In this document: positions 35,661 to 45,298 of the stretch, piece after piece
Position numbering within the stretch: position 1 is the stretch's first letter
How the letters are laid out: each line of letters opens with the position of its first letter
Program-made: the position numbers and the translations under genes
Assembly: GCA_041675505.1 (NCBI GenBank)
Contig: JBAYTR010000009.1
Coordinates: 1-64,000, forward strand
Reading direction: 5' to 3'
DNA from: JAGPCK01 sp041675505
Lineage (GTDB): Bacteria; Bacteroidota; Bacteroidia; UKL13-3
Length of the DNA: 64,000 bases
The notes under the pieces: generated by a model
The model's input: the letters and a program-made list of their open reading frames with translations, nothing else
What the model was told of the DNA's origin: nothing
Databases searched by the model: none

Positions 35661-36803
35661 TTAATAGCGAATAAGTTCGTTGTCATTCAAATCCTGATAG
35701 CCTGAGGTAATGAGTTGGTCACCTTCCAGCAATCCTTCTGTTATCTCGGCTTTTCCGTTGTACACCGGGCCAACTTTTACATCGCGTTTGGTGGCCACCA
35801 TGCGATTGCCTTTGCGGGTGGCAATGTACAAGTGGTCATGTCCGTCCATAGATTGAATGGTGTTTACAGGTACCACAATGGCCTTGCTGTTGTTGTAATC
35901 TACAATACGGATAACCGCTACCATGTTAGGGCGAAATGCTTTTTCAGAAGGCAGGTCAATCTCTACGCCAAACGTACGTGTCATGGGGTTGATGGCTTGT
36001 GCCACATAACTCACCTTTGATTTGATGGTGCGGTTAATGTCAGGGAAAAACAATTCCACTTCATTGCCTTCTTTCACATTGGCAGAGTAAGATTCAGATA
36101 ATTCAGCACGTATTTTAAGGCTGCCGAAGTTGACTACCTGTGCGCATAAAACACCCGGAGCAACCATTTGTCCCAGTTTAACGGGCAGGTTATCTACCGT
36201 ACCGCTTATGGGTGATTTAATGAGGTACATGTCCAACGTTTCATTGAGTGTGGCCAGTTTGGCTTCCAATGATTCTTTGGTGTTTTTGGCTTGCAGGTAC
36301 TGCACTTCAGTACCTATTTTCTGATCCCACAAACTTTTCTGTTTGTTGAACATATCTGTTGCTAAAGCAAGAGACGATTTGAGGTCGGTGATTTGTGTGC
36401 GCACAATGTCGTTTTCAATTTCAGCCAGTATCTGGTCTTTTTGAACGGTTTGTCCTACTCTCACATTTACACGTTTAATTACACCGGCTGATTTGGCGGT
36501 AATGGCAATGTTCTCATCACCGTCAACCTGTCCTTGCACGTCAATGCTGTGTACAAAGTTTTGTACTGCCACAGCGGTAACGGCCACTGTTTTTTCTTTT
36601 TCAGTTACTATCAGCGTAGTATCCAATTTGGCAATCTCTGCCTCTAAGGTTTTAATTTTTTCGGCCACTTCTTTTTGTGAACCTTTTAATTCTTCGAGTT
36701 CTGCTTTTTTCTTTTCTAATGCAGAATCTCCTCCGCAGGCAACTGTAACCATTACAGCTAATGCAGCAGTGTACAAGGTAATTTTATGGATATATGTTTT
36801 CAT
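35661..36803 (-). CDS. RND efflux periplasmic adaptor (membrane fusion protein)
   Basis: A 380-residue lipoprotein-like adaptor: the N-terminal signal has AALAVMVTVACGG, with a lipobox cysteine at 23. A coiled-coil hairpin follows. The biotinyl-lipoyl half motif with GVIKRVNVRVGQTVQKDQILAEIE is clear near 110-135. The beta-barrel and membrane-proximal domains follow. It joins the RND pump to the TolC-like channel. It lies 21 bases upstream of the pump gene. Confidence 0.92.
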   Translation of the reverse strand: MKTYIHKITLYTAALAVMVTVACGGDSALEKKKAELEELKGSQKEVAEKIKTLEAEIAKLDTTLIVTEKEKTVAVTAVAVQNFVHSIDVQGQVDGDENIAITAKSAGVIKRVNVRVGQTVQKDQILAEIENDIVRTQITDLKSSLALATDMFNKQKSLWDQKIGTEVQYLQAKNTKESLEAKLATLNETLDMYLIKSPISGTVDNLPVKLGQMVAPGVLCAQVVNFGSLKIRAELSESYSANVKEGNEVELFFPDINRTIKSKVSYVAQAINPMTRTFGVEIDLPSEKAFRPNMVAVIRIVDYNNSKAIVVPVNTIQSMDGHDHLYIATRKGNRMVATKRDVKVGPVYNGKAEITEGLLEGDQLITSGYQDLNDNELIRY

Positions 36804-36823
36804 TGGTAAGTTGTATTTTAAAA

Positions 36824-38161
36824 TTAGTTGATAATAGTTTTTCCTAAGGCTTTGTTAAGTTCTATTTTGGCTACCAGCAATTCATACACCGCAGTGAGGT
36901 AATTTACCTGTGCGGTTTTTAAATCAGTCTCGGCCTGTGTGAGTTCAAAAGCTGATCCTACACCGTTTTTATACTTCAGGTTTACTGAACGGTAAATGTC
37001 TTCAGCCAGTTTCATGTTGCCTTTGCGTATGTCAATTTGTTTTACTGAAGTTTCATAATTGGTTTGCGCCTGAAATGTTTCCATGGTTAAGGCATTCTCC
37101 AGATTTTTTCTATTGTTGTCTAACTTCTGTAAGTCAATTTTACTTTGTTGAATTAATGACTGTTTGCGGAAGCCATCAAAAATGGGCATGTTCAAACTGA
37201 TACCCATAAATGAGGAGCTGTACCAGCTATCACTGGTAAGGGGTTTGAATGAACTGTTGCGGAACGAATTCATGTTGTAGGAATATATAGCAGATAAAGA
37301 AGGCAGGTAACCCGCTTTGTACCGTTTTTTGTTGAGCTCATTTAAACGAATTTGCTGGCTCACCAACTGGTACTCGATTCTGTTCGATGGGTTGGCCGTT
37401 GCTTTTTCATTCAGTTGCAGGTTGGCTGAATACAAGGTTTCCAATTTATCGGTAAGACGAATGGATTGGTTTACCGAAATACCCATTTGCATTTTGAGCA
37501 GTTTGGAAGCCAGTTCGCGTTGATCCATCAGTTTCTCTTTCTGAAGTTTGATATTCGATACCGCCAGTTCCAGTCGGTCCACATCTGTTTTCTCCGCAAA
37601 ACCACTTTTGTTTAAAGCCTTGGTATCCGACAGGGTTTTTTCCAGTTGTTTCAGGTTGCTTTCAAGTAAGCCGATATTCTCTTCGGCAATCAACACCAGA
37701 TAATAAGCTTTGGCTACACTTATTTCAGTTTCCAGTTCGCTTTTTGCCGAAACCTGTTTAGATAATTTCACATACTCTTTGGCCGCTTGCAAACCCACCA
37801 GATAAGATCCGTCAAAAATTAACTGATTGGCCGTAACGCCTCCGTTACCGGTTATCTTGGCACCTGCACGGATGGGGTCGCCCATTCCGAAAAAGAAGGG
37901 TTGCAACGAAAAGTTGTTGTTAAAACCAATACTGCCGTTTACCTGTGGTAAGCCCATGGCTGTGGTTTCTTTCACCTTTTGCCGGGCTGCCTGTTCATCA
38001 AGTTGAGCATTTTGTAAACTGTAGTTGTTCTTTTTAGCATACTCTACAGCTTCCTTGAGGCTGTAAGTGTTGCCGGTGCTGTCTTTTTGCGCAAATGCAG
38101 CTGCTCCCAAAGACATGAAGCAAGCGACAGATAAGAGGAATTTATACATACGTGTTTTCAT
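36824..38161 (-). CDS. TolC family outer-membrane efflux protein
   Basis: About 445 residues after choosing the ATG that begins MKTRMYKFLLSVACFMSLG, a signal peptide; the frame opens 21 codons earlier inside the TetR gene. The paired outer-membrane-efflux repeats are long coiled helices with strands between, and KAYYLVLIAEENIGLLESNLKQLEK is typical. It forms the exit duct of the RND system. Its start lies only 5 bases after the tetR stop, so the two are coupled. Confidence 0.9.
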   Translation of the reverse strand: MKTRMYKFLLSVACFMSLGAAAFAQKDSTGNTYSLKEAVEYAKKNNYSLQNAQLDEQAARQKVKETTAMGLPQVNGSIGFNNNFSLQPFFFGMGDPIRAGAKITGNGGVTANQLIFDGSYLVGLQAAKEYVKLSKQVSAKSELETEISVAKAYYLVLIAEENIGLLESNLKQLEKTLSDTKALNKSGFAEKTDVDRLELAVSNIKLQKEKLMDQRELASKLLKMQMGISVNQSIRLTDKLETLYSANLQLNEKATANPSNRIEYQLVSQQIRLNELNKKRYKAGYLPSLSAIYSYNMNSFRNSSFKPLTSDSWYSSSFMGISLNMPIFDGFRKQSLIQQSKIDLQKLDNNRKNLENALTMETFQAQTNYETSVKQIDIRKGNMKLAEDIYRSVNLKYKNGVGSAFELTQAETDLKTAQVNYLTAVYELLVAKIELNKALGKTIIN

Positions 38162-38166
38162 ATTTA

Positions 38167-38790
38167 TTAAATAGTTGAGTCCTTTATTTTTTTGTTGAGG
38201 TAGTCTAATCCTTTTTTGGTGCAAATAGCCCTGAGGTGGTAAGTAACCATCTCGTGGTGCAATATTTTACCGTCATATTTTTTTCGCATCAGTCCGTCTA
38301 CGTCCAGCACGGTATCCACCAGATAAACATAAAACCTGGCTACTATTTCGTGGTTAATGTCTTCGCGGTAAAGTCCGGTGGCTTTACCCTGTTCCAGGTT
38401 TTTCCATATCATCCCGAAAATGAATTCATTCTTGTACTTATCCAGCTCCTGCCATTGTTCAGGGTAATATTTTTTGAGGTCATACAACAGGGCAGGGTGC
38501 ATGTTGTTGAGGTCCTCAGCGCGCATCACACTCAATTTCAACAGTTGTTCAATGGGGTTCGATACATCGGTACAGGCTACACTACACTCCTTACTTACCT
38601 GTTCAATGTGGCGGGTAAATACTTTTTGCACCAGGTCATTTTTATCAGTACAGTATTGGTACAGTGTTTTTTTCGAAATTGCCAGTTCCCTTGCCACATC
38701 ATCCATAGTAATGCTTTTGATGCCATAGCGCATAAACATGCCCTTTGCAGTGGTGATAATCTTTTCTTCTACCGGATTTGTTTCGCTCAT
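38167..38790 (-). CDS. TetR-family transcriptional regulator
   Basis: A 207-residue regulator with an N-terminal TetR helix-turn-helix (EEKIITTAKGMFMRYGIKSITMDDVARELAISKKTLYQYCTDK). The C-terminal ligand domain is divergent, as is usual. It is the first gene of the efflux operon and probably represses it until a toxic ligand binds. That it controls the operon is inferred from position. Confidence 0.92.
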   Translation of the reverse strand: MSETNPVEEKIITTAKGMFMRYGIKSITMDDVARELAISKKTLYQYCTDKNDLVQKVFTRHIEQVSKECSVACTDVSNPIEQLLKLSVMRAEDLNNMHPALLYDLKKYYPEQWQELDKYKNEFIFGMIWKNLEQGKATGLYREDINHEIVARFYVYLVDTVLDVDGLMRKKYDGKILHHEMVTYHLRAICTKKGLDYLNKKIKDSTI

Positions 38791-38971
38791 TTCGGGGGCA
38801 AAGATATATATTAAATGTACACAGGAAACAAAAAATACTCTTAAAGTTTCCTTAGTTTACATTTTTTACCGTTAAAAATCAAATTACTTTCAGTGAAACG
38901 TAGAAAAATGACGATGAACGGAAAGAGGAGGCAGGGCGAACGGAAATAATACACGGGGTGAGAAATAGCCC

Positions 38972-39001
38972 TTGAAAAACCTGTACTAAACTATACATTT
39001 G
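38972..39001 (+). promoter_or_regulatory. Bacteroidota-type promoter of uridine kinase gene
   Basis: TTG at 38972-38974, exactly 19 bases, then TACATTTG at 38994-39001. This matches the TTG-N19-TAnnTTTG consensus. The predicted start of transcription is about 39008, so the leader before the GTG at 39013 would be only a few bases. Confidence 0.7.
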
Positions 39002-39012
39002 TGCCATAAACA

Positions 39013-39666
39013 GTGAATACTCCGGCAACAAATTATCCATATCTCGTAGGTATTTCGGGTGGCAGCGCTTCGGGCAAAACCCGTTTTTTACATTCCCTGC
39101 GTGAATTGTTTTCCGCTTCGGAGTTGTGCATTATTTCGCAGGATAACTATTACCGCTCCTCAGAACATCACATTTACGACCACAACGGACAGGTGAATTT
39201 CGACTTGCCCGAGTGCATTGATTACGCCCGTTTTATTGCTGATTTGCAGGATTTGAAAAACGGTAAAGTAGTAGATCGTAAAGAATACAAGTTTCAGATA
39301 GAAGGAGAGGAGCCTGATACTTTGCGTTTTGAACCCGCCCGCATTATTGTGATTGAAGGGCTGTTCATTTTTTGGTTTGAAGAAATTTTTAAGCTGCTCG
39401 ATTTAAAGGTGTTTATTGATGCGGCCGATGATGTAAAGCTGGAAAGACGCATACGGAGAGACACCACAGAGCGAGGCATTCCTTATGACCAGGTTATTTA
39501 CCAATGGAAAAACCACGTGTTGCCGGCTTATGAGAAATACCTGCTGCCGTTTAAAAATGCAGCCGATATGATTGTGAACAACAACGCCCATTTTAACAAC
39601 AGCTTAAACGTGATAGAAAACCACTTCAGGGTAAAACTGAGTGAGTCGGCACTTACCGGCAGATAA
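39013..39666 (+). CDS. udk: Uridine kinase
   Basis: A 217-residue P-loop kinase that phosphorylates uridine and cytidine in pyrimidine salvage. The P-loop is GISGGSASGKT (13-23). SQDNYYRSSEHH gives the substrate region, and IVIEGLFIFWFEEI is the second strand with the usual EG motif. RRIRRDTTERG is the lid. The start is GTG; the preceding in-frame GTG is followed at once by a stop. It is followed after 42 bases by a conserved hypothetical gene. Confidence 0.93.
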   Translation: MNTPATNYPYLVGISGGSASGKTRFLHSLRELFSASELCIISQDNYYRSSEHHIYDHNGQVNFDLPECIDYARFIADLQDLKNGKVVDRKEYKFQIEGEEPDTLRFEPARIIVIEGLFIFWFEEIFKLLDLKVFIDAADDVKLERRIRRDTTERGIPYDQVIYQWKNHVLPAYEKYLLPFKNAADMIVNNNAHFNNSLNVIENHFRVKLSESALTGR

Positions 39667-39708
39667 GCAGGCAAACAGACATACAAGCAAACACATTTAC
39701 AGATACAC

Positions 39709-40122
39709 ATGAAAGAACTGAATGCAGAAGATACCTTAAGGGCACTGAGCATCGAACAGGAAATCAAAAATCTATTGGGGCAAGACAGTAACCATCAGGT
39801 TAATTTTAACTACAGCGAACGCAACGGCAATATTCAACTGTTTATTGAAACAATTAACCCGCGCTACAACCAGATGTTTTTATTTCATGCTGAAGTAGGA
39901 GTAGATAAACTGGATGTATTGAATAAGTCGCTGGCCTATGCACGTGGCTATCGCGACCATTTCGATTCTTACACCATTCAATGGAGTGCCACAGGGGAGC
40001 AGGGAGTAAGAACTTCCTATTTTCATGGCCGCAGTATTGAGGAAGCCCTGGAAAAATTCAGGTATGGCCGCGACCGCAATAAAACTACCATTTTTTTGGT
40101 GAGTCTTAACCCAAAGGCGTAA
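39709..40122 (+). CDS. Conserved hypothetical protein
   Basis: A 137-residue soluble protein with a helix DTLRALSIEQEIKNLL, a beta-rich middle and a C-terminal Arg/Lys-rich segment (FRYGRDRNKTTIFLVSLNP). I do not know its family. It follows udk by 42 bases and may be co-transcribed; no other context is visible. Confidence 0.6.
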   Translation: MKELNAEDTLRALSIEQEIKNLLGQDSNHQVNFNYSERNGNIQLFIETINPRYNQMFLFHAEVGVDKLDVLNKSLAYARGYRDHFDSYTIQWSATGEQGVRTSYFHGRSIEEALEKFRYGRDRNKTTIFLVSLNPKA

Positions 40123-40153
40123 AATTGCTGATATACAGGCAATTTAACTCTTT

Positions 40154-40183
40154 TTGAAATCTGAGGGGCAGAGTCTATATTTG
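40154..40183 (+). promoter_or_regulatory. Bacteroidota-type promoter of secDF
   Basis: TTG at 40154-40156, exactly 19 bases, then TATATTTG at 40176-40183. This is a full match to the TTG-N19-TAnnTTTG consensus, about 55 bases upstream of the secDF start. Confidence 0.8.
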
Positions 40184-40237
40184 CCGCTTCGCAATTTTGA
40201 AAGAAACCAATAACAACGAATAAAACAGAGCTATCAA

Positions 40238-43228
40238 ATGAAAAGTAAAGGAGCTATTAAGCTATTCTCGATTTTGCTTACTGTGATATGTGCTTATCAG
40301 CTTACATTCACGTGGAAGACCAACAGTGTTGAAAACGAGGCAAAGGAATTCGGAAACGGTGATAAAGCCAAAGAGCGTTATTACCTTGATTCCATTGCTC
40401 GTGAAAAAGTATGGTTGGGATTCACTTACCTGGAATGTAAAGAACGTGAGTTAAACCTGGGTCTCGACCTGCAAGGTGGTATGAACGTTACGCTGGAAGT
40501 ATCATTGGCAGAGATGGTGCGTTCGCTTTCGGGTAATAACCCCGATGCCGCCTTCAACAAAGCAATCGAAACAGCCAACGAAAGATTAAAGACCAGTCAG
40601 AAAGATTACGTAACACTTTTTGGAGAAGCTTATGCTGAACTGGCCCCCTCAGGTAAATTATCAGGGTTATTTGCTACCAAGGAAAACAAAGACCGCATCA
40701 CGTTGAGTTCAACCAATGAAGAGGTGCTGAAGTTTATTTCCGAAGAAGCCAATCAGGCCATTGACCGTTCGTTCCAGATTCTTCGTGCACGTATCGACAA
40801 GTTTGGTGTAACGCAGCCCAACATTCAAAAGCTGGGTTCATCAGGTCGTATTCTGGTTGAATTGCCCGGTGTAGATAATCCTGAGCGTGTACGTAAACTC
40901 TTACAGGGTTCGGCTCGTTTACAGTTTTGGGAAACCTATGATAACAATGAGGCGCTGCCTTTCATACAAACGGCTAACAGCACCATTGCTAAAATGCAGG
41001 GTGTAATAACCGAAGAAACCAAAGACGATTCAACTTCAGTGGCCTCGACAGACAGTACTACAACTGCTTCAGCTGATACTACTCAAAAAGAAGAATTATC
41101 GTTGCTTAAATCTTCAGCCGCTTCAACAGATAGCAGTAAGAACCTAACTGCAGCTGCTGATTCAGCCAAGCAGGATACCAGCAAGCAAAAATCGGAAGCA
41201 GAGTTTCGCAGAGAAAATCCTTTGTTGTTCACCTTGTTGTTCCCTTCTATTGACGATAAACAAAATTTAGTTAAAGGACCGGTAGTAGGTTCAGCCTTAA
41301 TACGCGATACGGCAAAAATCAATTCTTACCTCAGCATGCCTGAAGTAGCTTCTGCCATGCCTTCTACCATCAAGTTCCTTTGGGCAGCTAAAGCATTTGA
41401 TGAAAAAGAAGAGCGTTTGGCCTTGTATGCTATACGTGTAAGTAAAGACGGTGGTGCTGCTTTGGAAGGTGATGTAATTACCGATGCCCGCAGAGATGTA
41501 TCGCAGTCAGGCAGCATCGAAATTTCCATGAGCATGAACACTGAAGGTGCCCGCGTATGGAAATCCTTAACCGGAAAAAGCATCGGTAAAAGTGTGGCCA
41601 TTGTGTTGGATGACAGGGTGTATTCAGCCCCTACCGTTCAAAGTGAAATTCCCAACGGACGTTCCAGCATTAACGGAAGTTTCACCAATGAAGAAGCTAT
41701 TGACTTAGCGAATATTCTTAAATCAGGTAAACTACCCGCTCCTACCCGCATTGTGGAAGAAGCTATTGTAGGTCCTTCTTTAGGACAGGAAGCCATAAGC
41801 CAGGGTTTACTTTCTATGGTAGCCTCGTTTATCATCATCATTCTGTTCATGATTGCATACTACGGCAAATCAGGTATGATTTCAGATTTGGCGGTGTTTG
41901 CTAACGTATTCTTTATTCTGGGTGTGCTGGCATCGTATGGTGCGGCTTTAACCCTTCCCGGTATTGCCGGTATCGTACTTACCATTGGTATGGCGGTTGA
42001 CGCGAACGTACTGATTAATGAGCGTGTAAAAGAAGAACTGAGTTTAGGTAAGTCGTTGCGAAATGCCATAACTGACGGATACAAAAACGCAAACTCATCC
42101 ATTGTGGATGGTAACTTAACTACCCTGATTGCCGGTATAGCGCTGATGGTATTCGGAACCGGACCTGTACAAGGTTTTGCTGTAACCCTCATCATCGGTA
42201 TTATCTCTTCTATGTTTACTGCTGTGTTGCTTACCCGCATATTCATGGAGTGGAACCTTGACCGCAACAAGCCTATCACCTTTGTAACCAACATGAGTCG
42301 CAACCTGTTCAAAAATGTGAACTTTGACTTTGTGGGTAACCGTTTTAAATACTACGCTTTCTCCAGCATCATTATTCTGGGTGGTATAATTTCATTGGCT
42401 ACCAAAGGTCTTACGCTTGGTGTTGACTTTAAAGGAGGATGGACATACGTAGTGCAGTTTGAGCAACCTATTTCCAGCGGAGATATTGCTGAAGCATTGA
42501 AGAAAGACATCCCAGCTTCAGTTGAAGTAAAAACTTTTGGTACCGACAACAAGTATAAAATTACTACCTCTTACCTCATTGATGAACAATCCGCTGATGC
42601 CAGCGAAAAAGTGGAAGCAAAGGTATTGGGAGGAGTAAAAGCACTTGACAGCAAAGCCGAAATGCTGAGCTCAGCTAAGGTTGGACCAACCATTGCCAAT
42701 GATATTCGTAATGCATCTATTATAGCGGTTCTCGTTTCGCTGTTTGGTATAGGATTATACATCCTCATCCGTTTCCGTAAATGGCAGTATGCTCTGGGAG
42801 CAATCATAGCCTTAGCGCATGACGTGATGATGATGGTAAGTTTCTATTCTATTTTTGACGGTGTTTTACCTTTCACCATGGAAGTAGATCAGGCCTTTAT
42901 AGCAGCAGTGTTAACCATTATCGGTTTCTCTATTAATGATACGGTGGTGGTGTTTGACCGTGTACGTGAGTACCTGTTGAACCACAAACTGGCTACTGAT
43001 AAGAAGGCCGTAATCAACAACGCGTTAAACAGTACCCTAAACCGTACCGTAATTACCTCGTTAACCGTATTTATGGTGTGTTTGGTGTTGTTCCTGTTTG
43101 GCGGTGAAATTATTAAAGGATTCACCTTTGCCCTGTTAGTGGGTGTGGTATTCGGTACCATCTCATCTATCGGTATTGCGACTCCTATCGTAATTGACTT
43201 TGATAAATACATCAAAAAAGAAAACTAA
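40238..43228 (+). CDS. secDF: Fused protein-export membrane protein SecDF
   Basis: This 996-residue protein joins SecD and SecF, the proton-driven aid to Sec export. SecD motifs are LGLDLQGGMNV near the N-terminus and GMAVDANVLINERVKEE in the membrane part. The SecF half begins about residue 690, with GVDFKGGW and the second GFSINDTVVVFDRVRE block. Between is a long Ser/Thr/Asp-rich insert (about 265-330). Single-polypeptide SecDF is usual in Bacteroidota. It has its own strong promoter upstream and a terminator downstream. Confidence 0.96.
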   Translation: MKSKGAIKLFSILLTVICAYQLTFTWKTNSVENEAKEFGNGDKAKERYYLDSIAREKVWLGFTYLECKERELNLGLDLQGGMNVTLEVSLAEMVRSLSGNNPDAAFNKAIETANERLKTSQKDYVTLFGEAYAELAPSGKLSGLFATKENKDRITLSSTNEEVLKFISEEANQAIDRSFQILRARIDKFGVTQPNIQKLGSSGRILVELPGVDNPERVRKLLQGSARLQFWETYDNNEALPFIQTANSTIAKMQGVITEETKDDSTSVASTDSTTTASADTTQKEELSLLKSSAASTDSSKNLTAAADSAKQDTSKQKSEAEFRRENPLLFTLLFPSIDDKQNLVKGPVVGSALIRDTAKINSYLSMPEVASAMPSTIKFLWAAKAFDEKEERLALYAIRVSKDGGAALEGDVITDARRDVSQSGSIEISMSMNTEGARVWKSLTGKSIGKSVAIVLDDRVYSAPTVQSEIPNGRSSINGSFTNEEAIDLANILKSGKLPAPTRIVEEAIVGPSLGQEAISQGLLSMVASFIIIILFMIAYYGKSGMISDLAVFANVFFILGVLASYGAALTLPGIAGIVLTIGMAVDANVLINERVKEELSLGKSLRNAITDGYKNANSSIVDGNLTTLIAGIALMVFGTGPVQGFAVTLIIGIISSMFTAVLLTRIFMEWNLDRNKPITFVTNMSRNLFKNVNFDFVGNRFKYYAFSSIIILGGIISLATKGLTLGVDFKGGWTYVVQFEQPISSGDIAEALKKDIPASVEVKTFGTDNKYKITTSYLIDEQSADASEKVEAKVLGGVKALDSKAEMLSSAKVGPTIANDIRNASIIAVLVSLFGIGLYILIRFRKWQYALGAIIALAHDVMMMVSFYSIFDGVLPFTMEVDQAFIAAVLTIIGFSINDTVVVFDRVREYLLNHKLATDKKAVINNALNSTLNRTVITSLTVFMVCLVLFLFGGEIIKGFTFALLVGVVFGTISSIGIATPIVIDFDKYIKKEN

Positions 43229-43250
43229 GAGTTATTGGTTTTTATAACAG

Positions 43251-43279
43251 AAAAGGGAACCCGATGTGGGTTCCCTTTT
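43251..43279 (+). terminator. Rho-independent terminator after secDF
   Basis: A 12 bp stem, AAAAGGGAACCC with GGGTTCCCTTTT, closes a 5 nt loop and ends in a T-rich run, 22 bases past the secDF stop. Confidence 0.85.
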
Positions 43280-43357
43280 CTGTTAGTTACAATTTGTGCG
43301 TAACTTATGCGTTACAAAATTGTCTCAATTTGTATGTTTGATAAAACATTTTAGTAT

Positions 43358-44050
43358 ATGGAATTAGCAACTATTCTCCTTCAGATTACAACGGCCGCTC
43401 CTGCCCCTGCAGCAGCAACTCCACAGCCCGAAGGCTTGTCCATTTTTTCACTGATTGTTAAGGGCGGGGCCATCATGATCCCCATTTTTGTACTTTCCAT
43501 CGGAGCAGTTTACCTCTTTATTGAGCGTCTCCTATACATTAACAAGGCCGGTAAGATAGATGTCAACATGATGAATAATATTCGGGACATGTTAATGCGC
43601 AATGATATTAAAGCCTGTGAAGCGTTTTGTAACCGCAACCCGTCACCTTTTTCGAACCTCATTTTAAAGGGTCTATCGCGTGTAGGCACTCCTATACGCG
43701 ACATTGAAAGTGCCATTGAAAATACGGCACGAGTAGAGGTATACAAAATGGAAAAGAACATAAGTTTACTCTCAGCCATTGCGGCTATTGCACCTATGTT
43801 CGGGTTTCTGGGTACGGTAATAGGTATGATTAAAGCGTTCTATGACATCTCTATTTCTGATAACATCAGTATCGGTATTATCTCCAGCGGTATTTATGTG
43901 AAAATGATTACCTCCGCATCGGGTCTTATCGTAGGTGTAATTGCCTACATCTTCTACACTTACCTCAATACTAAAATTGAACGTTTGGTAAACAGAATGG
44001 AAGTGACAGCGATTGAGTTTGTTGATATACTTTATAAGCCGGTAAACTAA
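43358..44050 (+). CDS. exbB: ExbB/TolQ/MotA-family proton channel protein
   Basis: A 230-residue integral membrane protein with three hydrophobic segments. The first is GAIMIPIFVLSIGAVYLFIE. The conserved ExbB/TolQ block with SLLSAIAAIAPMFGFLGTVIGMIKAF (given as SLLSAIAAIAPMF then GFLGTVIGMI) is in the second, and the third ends VGVIAYIFYTYL. It forms the stator of the proton motor with ExbD. The downstream ExbD start overlaps its stop by one base. It would serve the TonB-like protein at 7165. Confidence 0.9.
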   Translation: MELATILLQITTAAPAPAAATPQPEGLSIFSLIVKGGAIMIPIFVLSIGAVYLFIERLLYINKAGKIDVNMMNNIRDMLMRNDIKACEAFCNRNPSPFSNLILKGLSRVGTPIRDIESAIENTARVEVYKMEKNISLLSAIAAIAPMFGFLGTVIGMIKAFYDISISDNISIGIISSGIYVKMITSASGLIVGVIAYIFYTYLNTKIERLVNRMEVTAIEFVDILYKPVN

Positions 44051-44454
44051 TGAATTTCCGCAGAAGAAAAGCAGCACATGCAGAGGTGCAGGCAGGGGCG
44101 CTGTCTGATATCCTGTTCTTTCTCATGTTGTTTTTTCTCATCATCTCTACACTGGCCACTCCCAGCGCCATTCGCCTTTTGTTGCCCCGTGCACAATCAG
44201 TAAACTCAGTGCCGCCTAAACAACCCCTGCACGTTTACATTACCCAGGACTTACGTTATTACCTGGAAAAAGACGAGGTGAGTCTTGCCAACTTTGAAAG
44301 GGATCTTGCGTTAAAAATTAGAGGTAAAGAACAACCTTCCATTGTACTTCATATGGATCGCACCATCTCCGTTGATGAGATGATGAAAGTACTGGATATA
44401 GTGAATAAGCTCAAATTACCTGTGGTAATTGCCGTAGATAAGAGTAAGGAATAG
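44050..44454 (+). CDS. exbD: ExbD/TolR-family biopolymer transport protein
   Basis: A 134-residue protein with one membrane segment (SDILFFLMLFFLIIST) whose Asp20 matches the essential proton-carrying Asp of ExbD. The periplasmic domain has the usual alternating strands. It overlaps exbB as TAATG, so the two are coupled. A strong terminator follows. Confidence 0.92.
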   Translation: MNFRRRKAAHAEVQAGALSDILFFLMLFFLIISTLATPSAIRLLLPRAQSVNSVPPKQPLHVYITQDLRYYLEKDEVSLANFERDLALKIRGKEQPSIVLHMDRTISVDEMMKVLDIVNKLKLPVVIAVDKSKE

Positions 44455-44474
44455 TAATCCATATACGTTATAAT

Positions 44475-44504
44475 AAAAAAGGGACTTCACGGAGTCCCTT
44501 TTTT
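44475..44504 (+). terminator. Rho-independent terminator after exbD
   Basis: A 12 bp perfect stem of AAAAAAGGGACT with AGTCCCTTTTTT and a 6 nt loop lies about 20 bases past the exbD stop. Confidence 0.9.
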
Positions 44505-44540
44505 ATTTGCTAAATTGCACTTTAAGCAGTAAAAAAATAC

Positions 44541-45173
44541 ATGGTAGTAGTAAAAACCCTCATTGCTAATTTGTTCTTTGTTTTTTGCATAGCCAATTTA
44601 ATAGCCGGTTGTGCATCAAATGAAGTACACACATCTAAAATAATTATGTTAGATAGTACCCTTAGAATTATATCTATAGAGTATTATAGCGATAATATTT
44701 TGGATAGTACAGAAATTCATTACCATGATAAGCTGATGGAAAGGGTAGTGTATTTTGAAGATAAAAGCATCAAACAATATTACTTTTTGCCTTGTGATTC
44801 AGGATGGCTTTATTCAAGATTCTACAATAAGGATGGCAGTTTTAAGAGAGATTTTGGATTACCTGATTTTTGTATCGATTTTTATAAGTACGGAGACACT
44901 ACTAAACCTTTAATGAAAGGAGATACAATTGAATTGATTTTTTTTGCACCTTCAGTACCTAATATACAAACATCCATTTTTCTAAATATTAATGATAGTT
45001 TGTACCAAAAGCCCAAAATAATGAACAAAGCAAATTGTGTTTTTACAGTTTTAAAATATCCTTTAGATGAAGGGCTTAATGAGGATTGTTTTACAATGAG
45101 GTTCATAGATTCTATTAACGTCCCATTTGATAGACAAGATGATTGTATTAAATATGTTGTTCAAGATCGCTAA
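44541..45173 (+). CDS. Putative lipoprotein of unknown function
   Basis: A 210-residue protein with a lipoprotein signal (NLFFVFCIANLIAGC, lipid cysteine at 24). The mature part is beta-rich and I do not recognise it. AT-rich codon use differs from its neighbours, so it may be recently acquired. It stands alone between the exbD terminator and the convergent permease gene. Confidence 0.7.
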   Translation: MVVVKTLIANLFFVFCIANLIAGCASNEVHTSKIIMLDSTLRIISIEYYSDNILDSTEIHYHDKLMERVVYFEDKSIKQYYFLPCDSGWLYSRFYNKDGSFKRDFGLPDFCIDFYKYGDTTKPLMKGDTIELIFFAPSVPNIQTSIFLNINDSLYQKPKIMNKANCVFTVLKYPLDEGLNEDCFTMRFIDSINVPFDRQDDCIKYVVQDR

Positions 45174-45246
45174 TTCTCCTGCCGGTACAATCTGTTAAGA
45201 ACAACCCGTCAGCTATTCTCCAGTTTAAAATTTTAACAAGAAGAAG

Positions 45247-45268
45247 GGTAAGGATAAATATCCTTACC
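45247..45268. other. Short perfect palindrome between convergent genes
   Basis: GGTAAGGATA and TATCCTTACC form a 10 bp stem with a 2 nt loop. No T-run follows on either strand, so it is not a standard terminator; it may still block readthrough between the lipoprotein and permease genes. Confidence 0.4.
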
Positions 45269-45298
45269 AACCACAATCTGATTACGCCTTAGACTATT

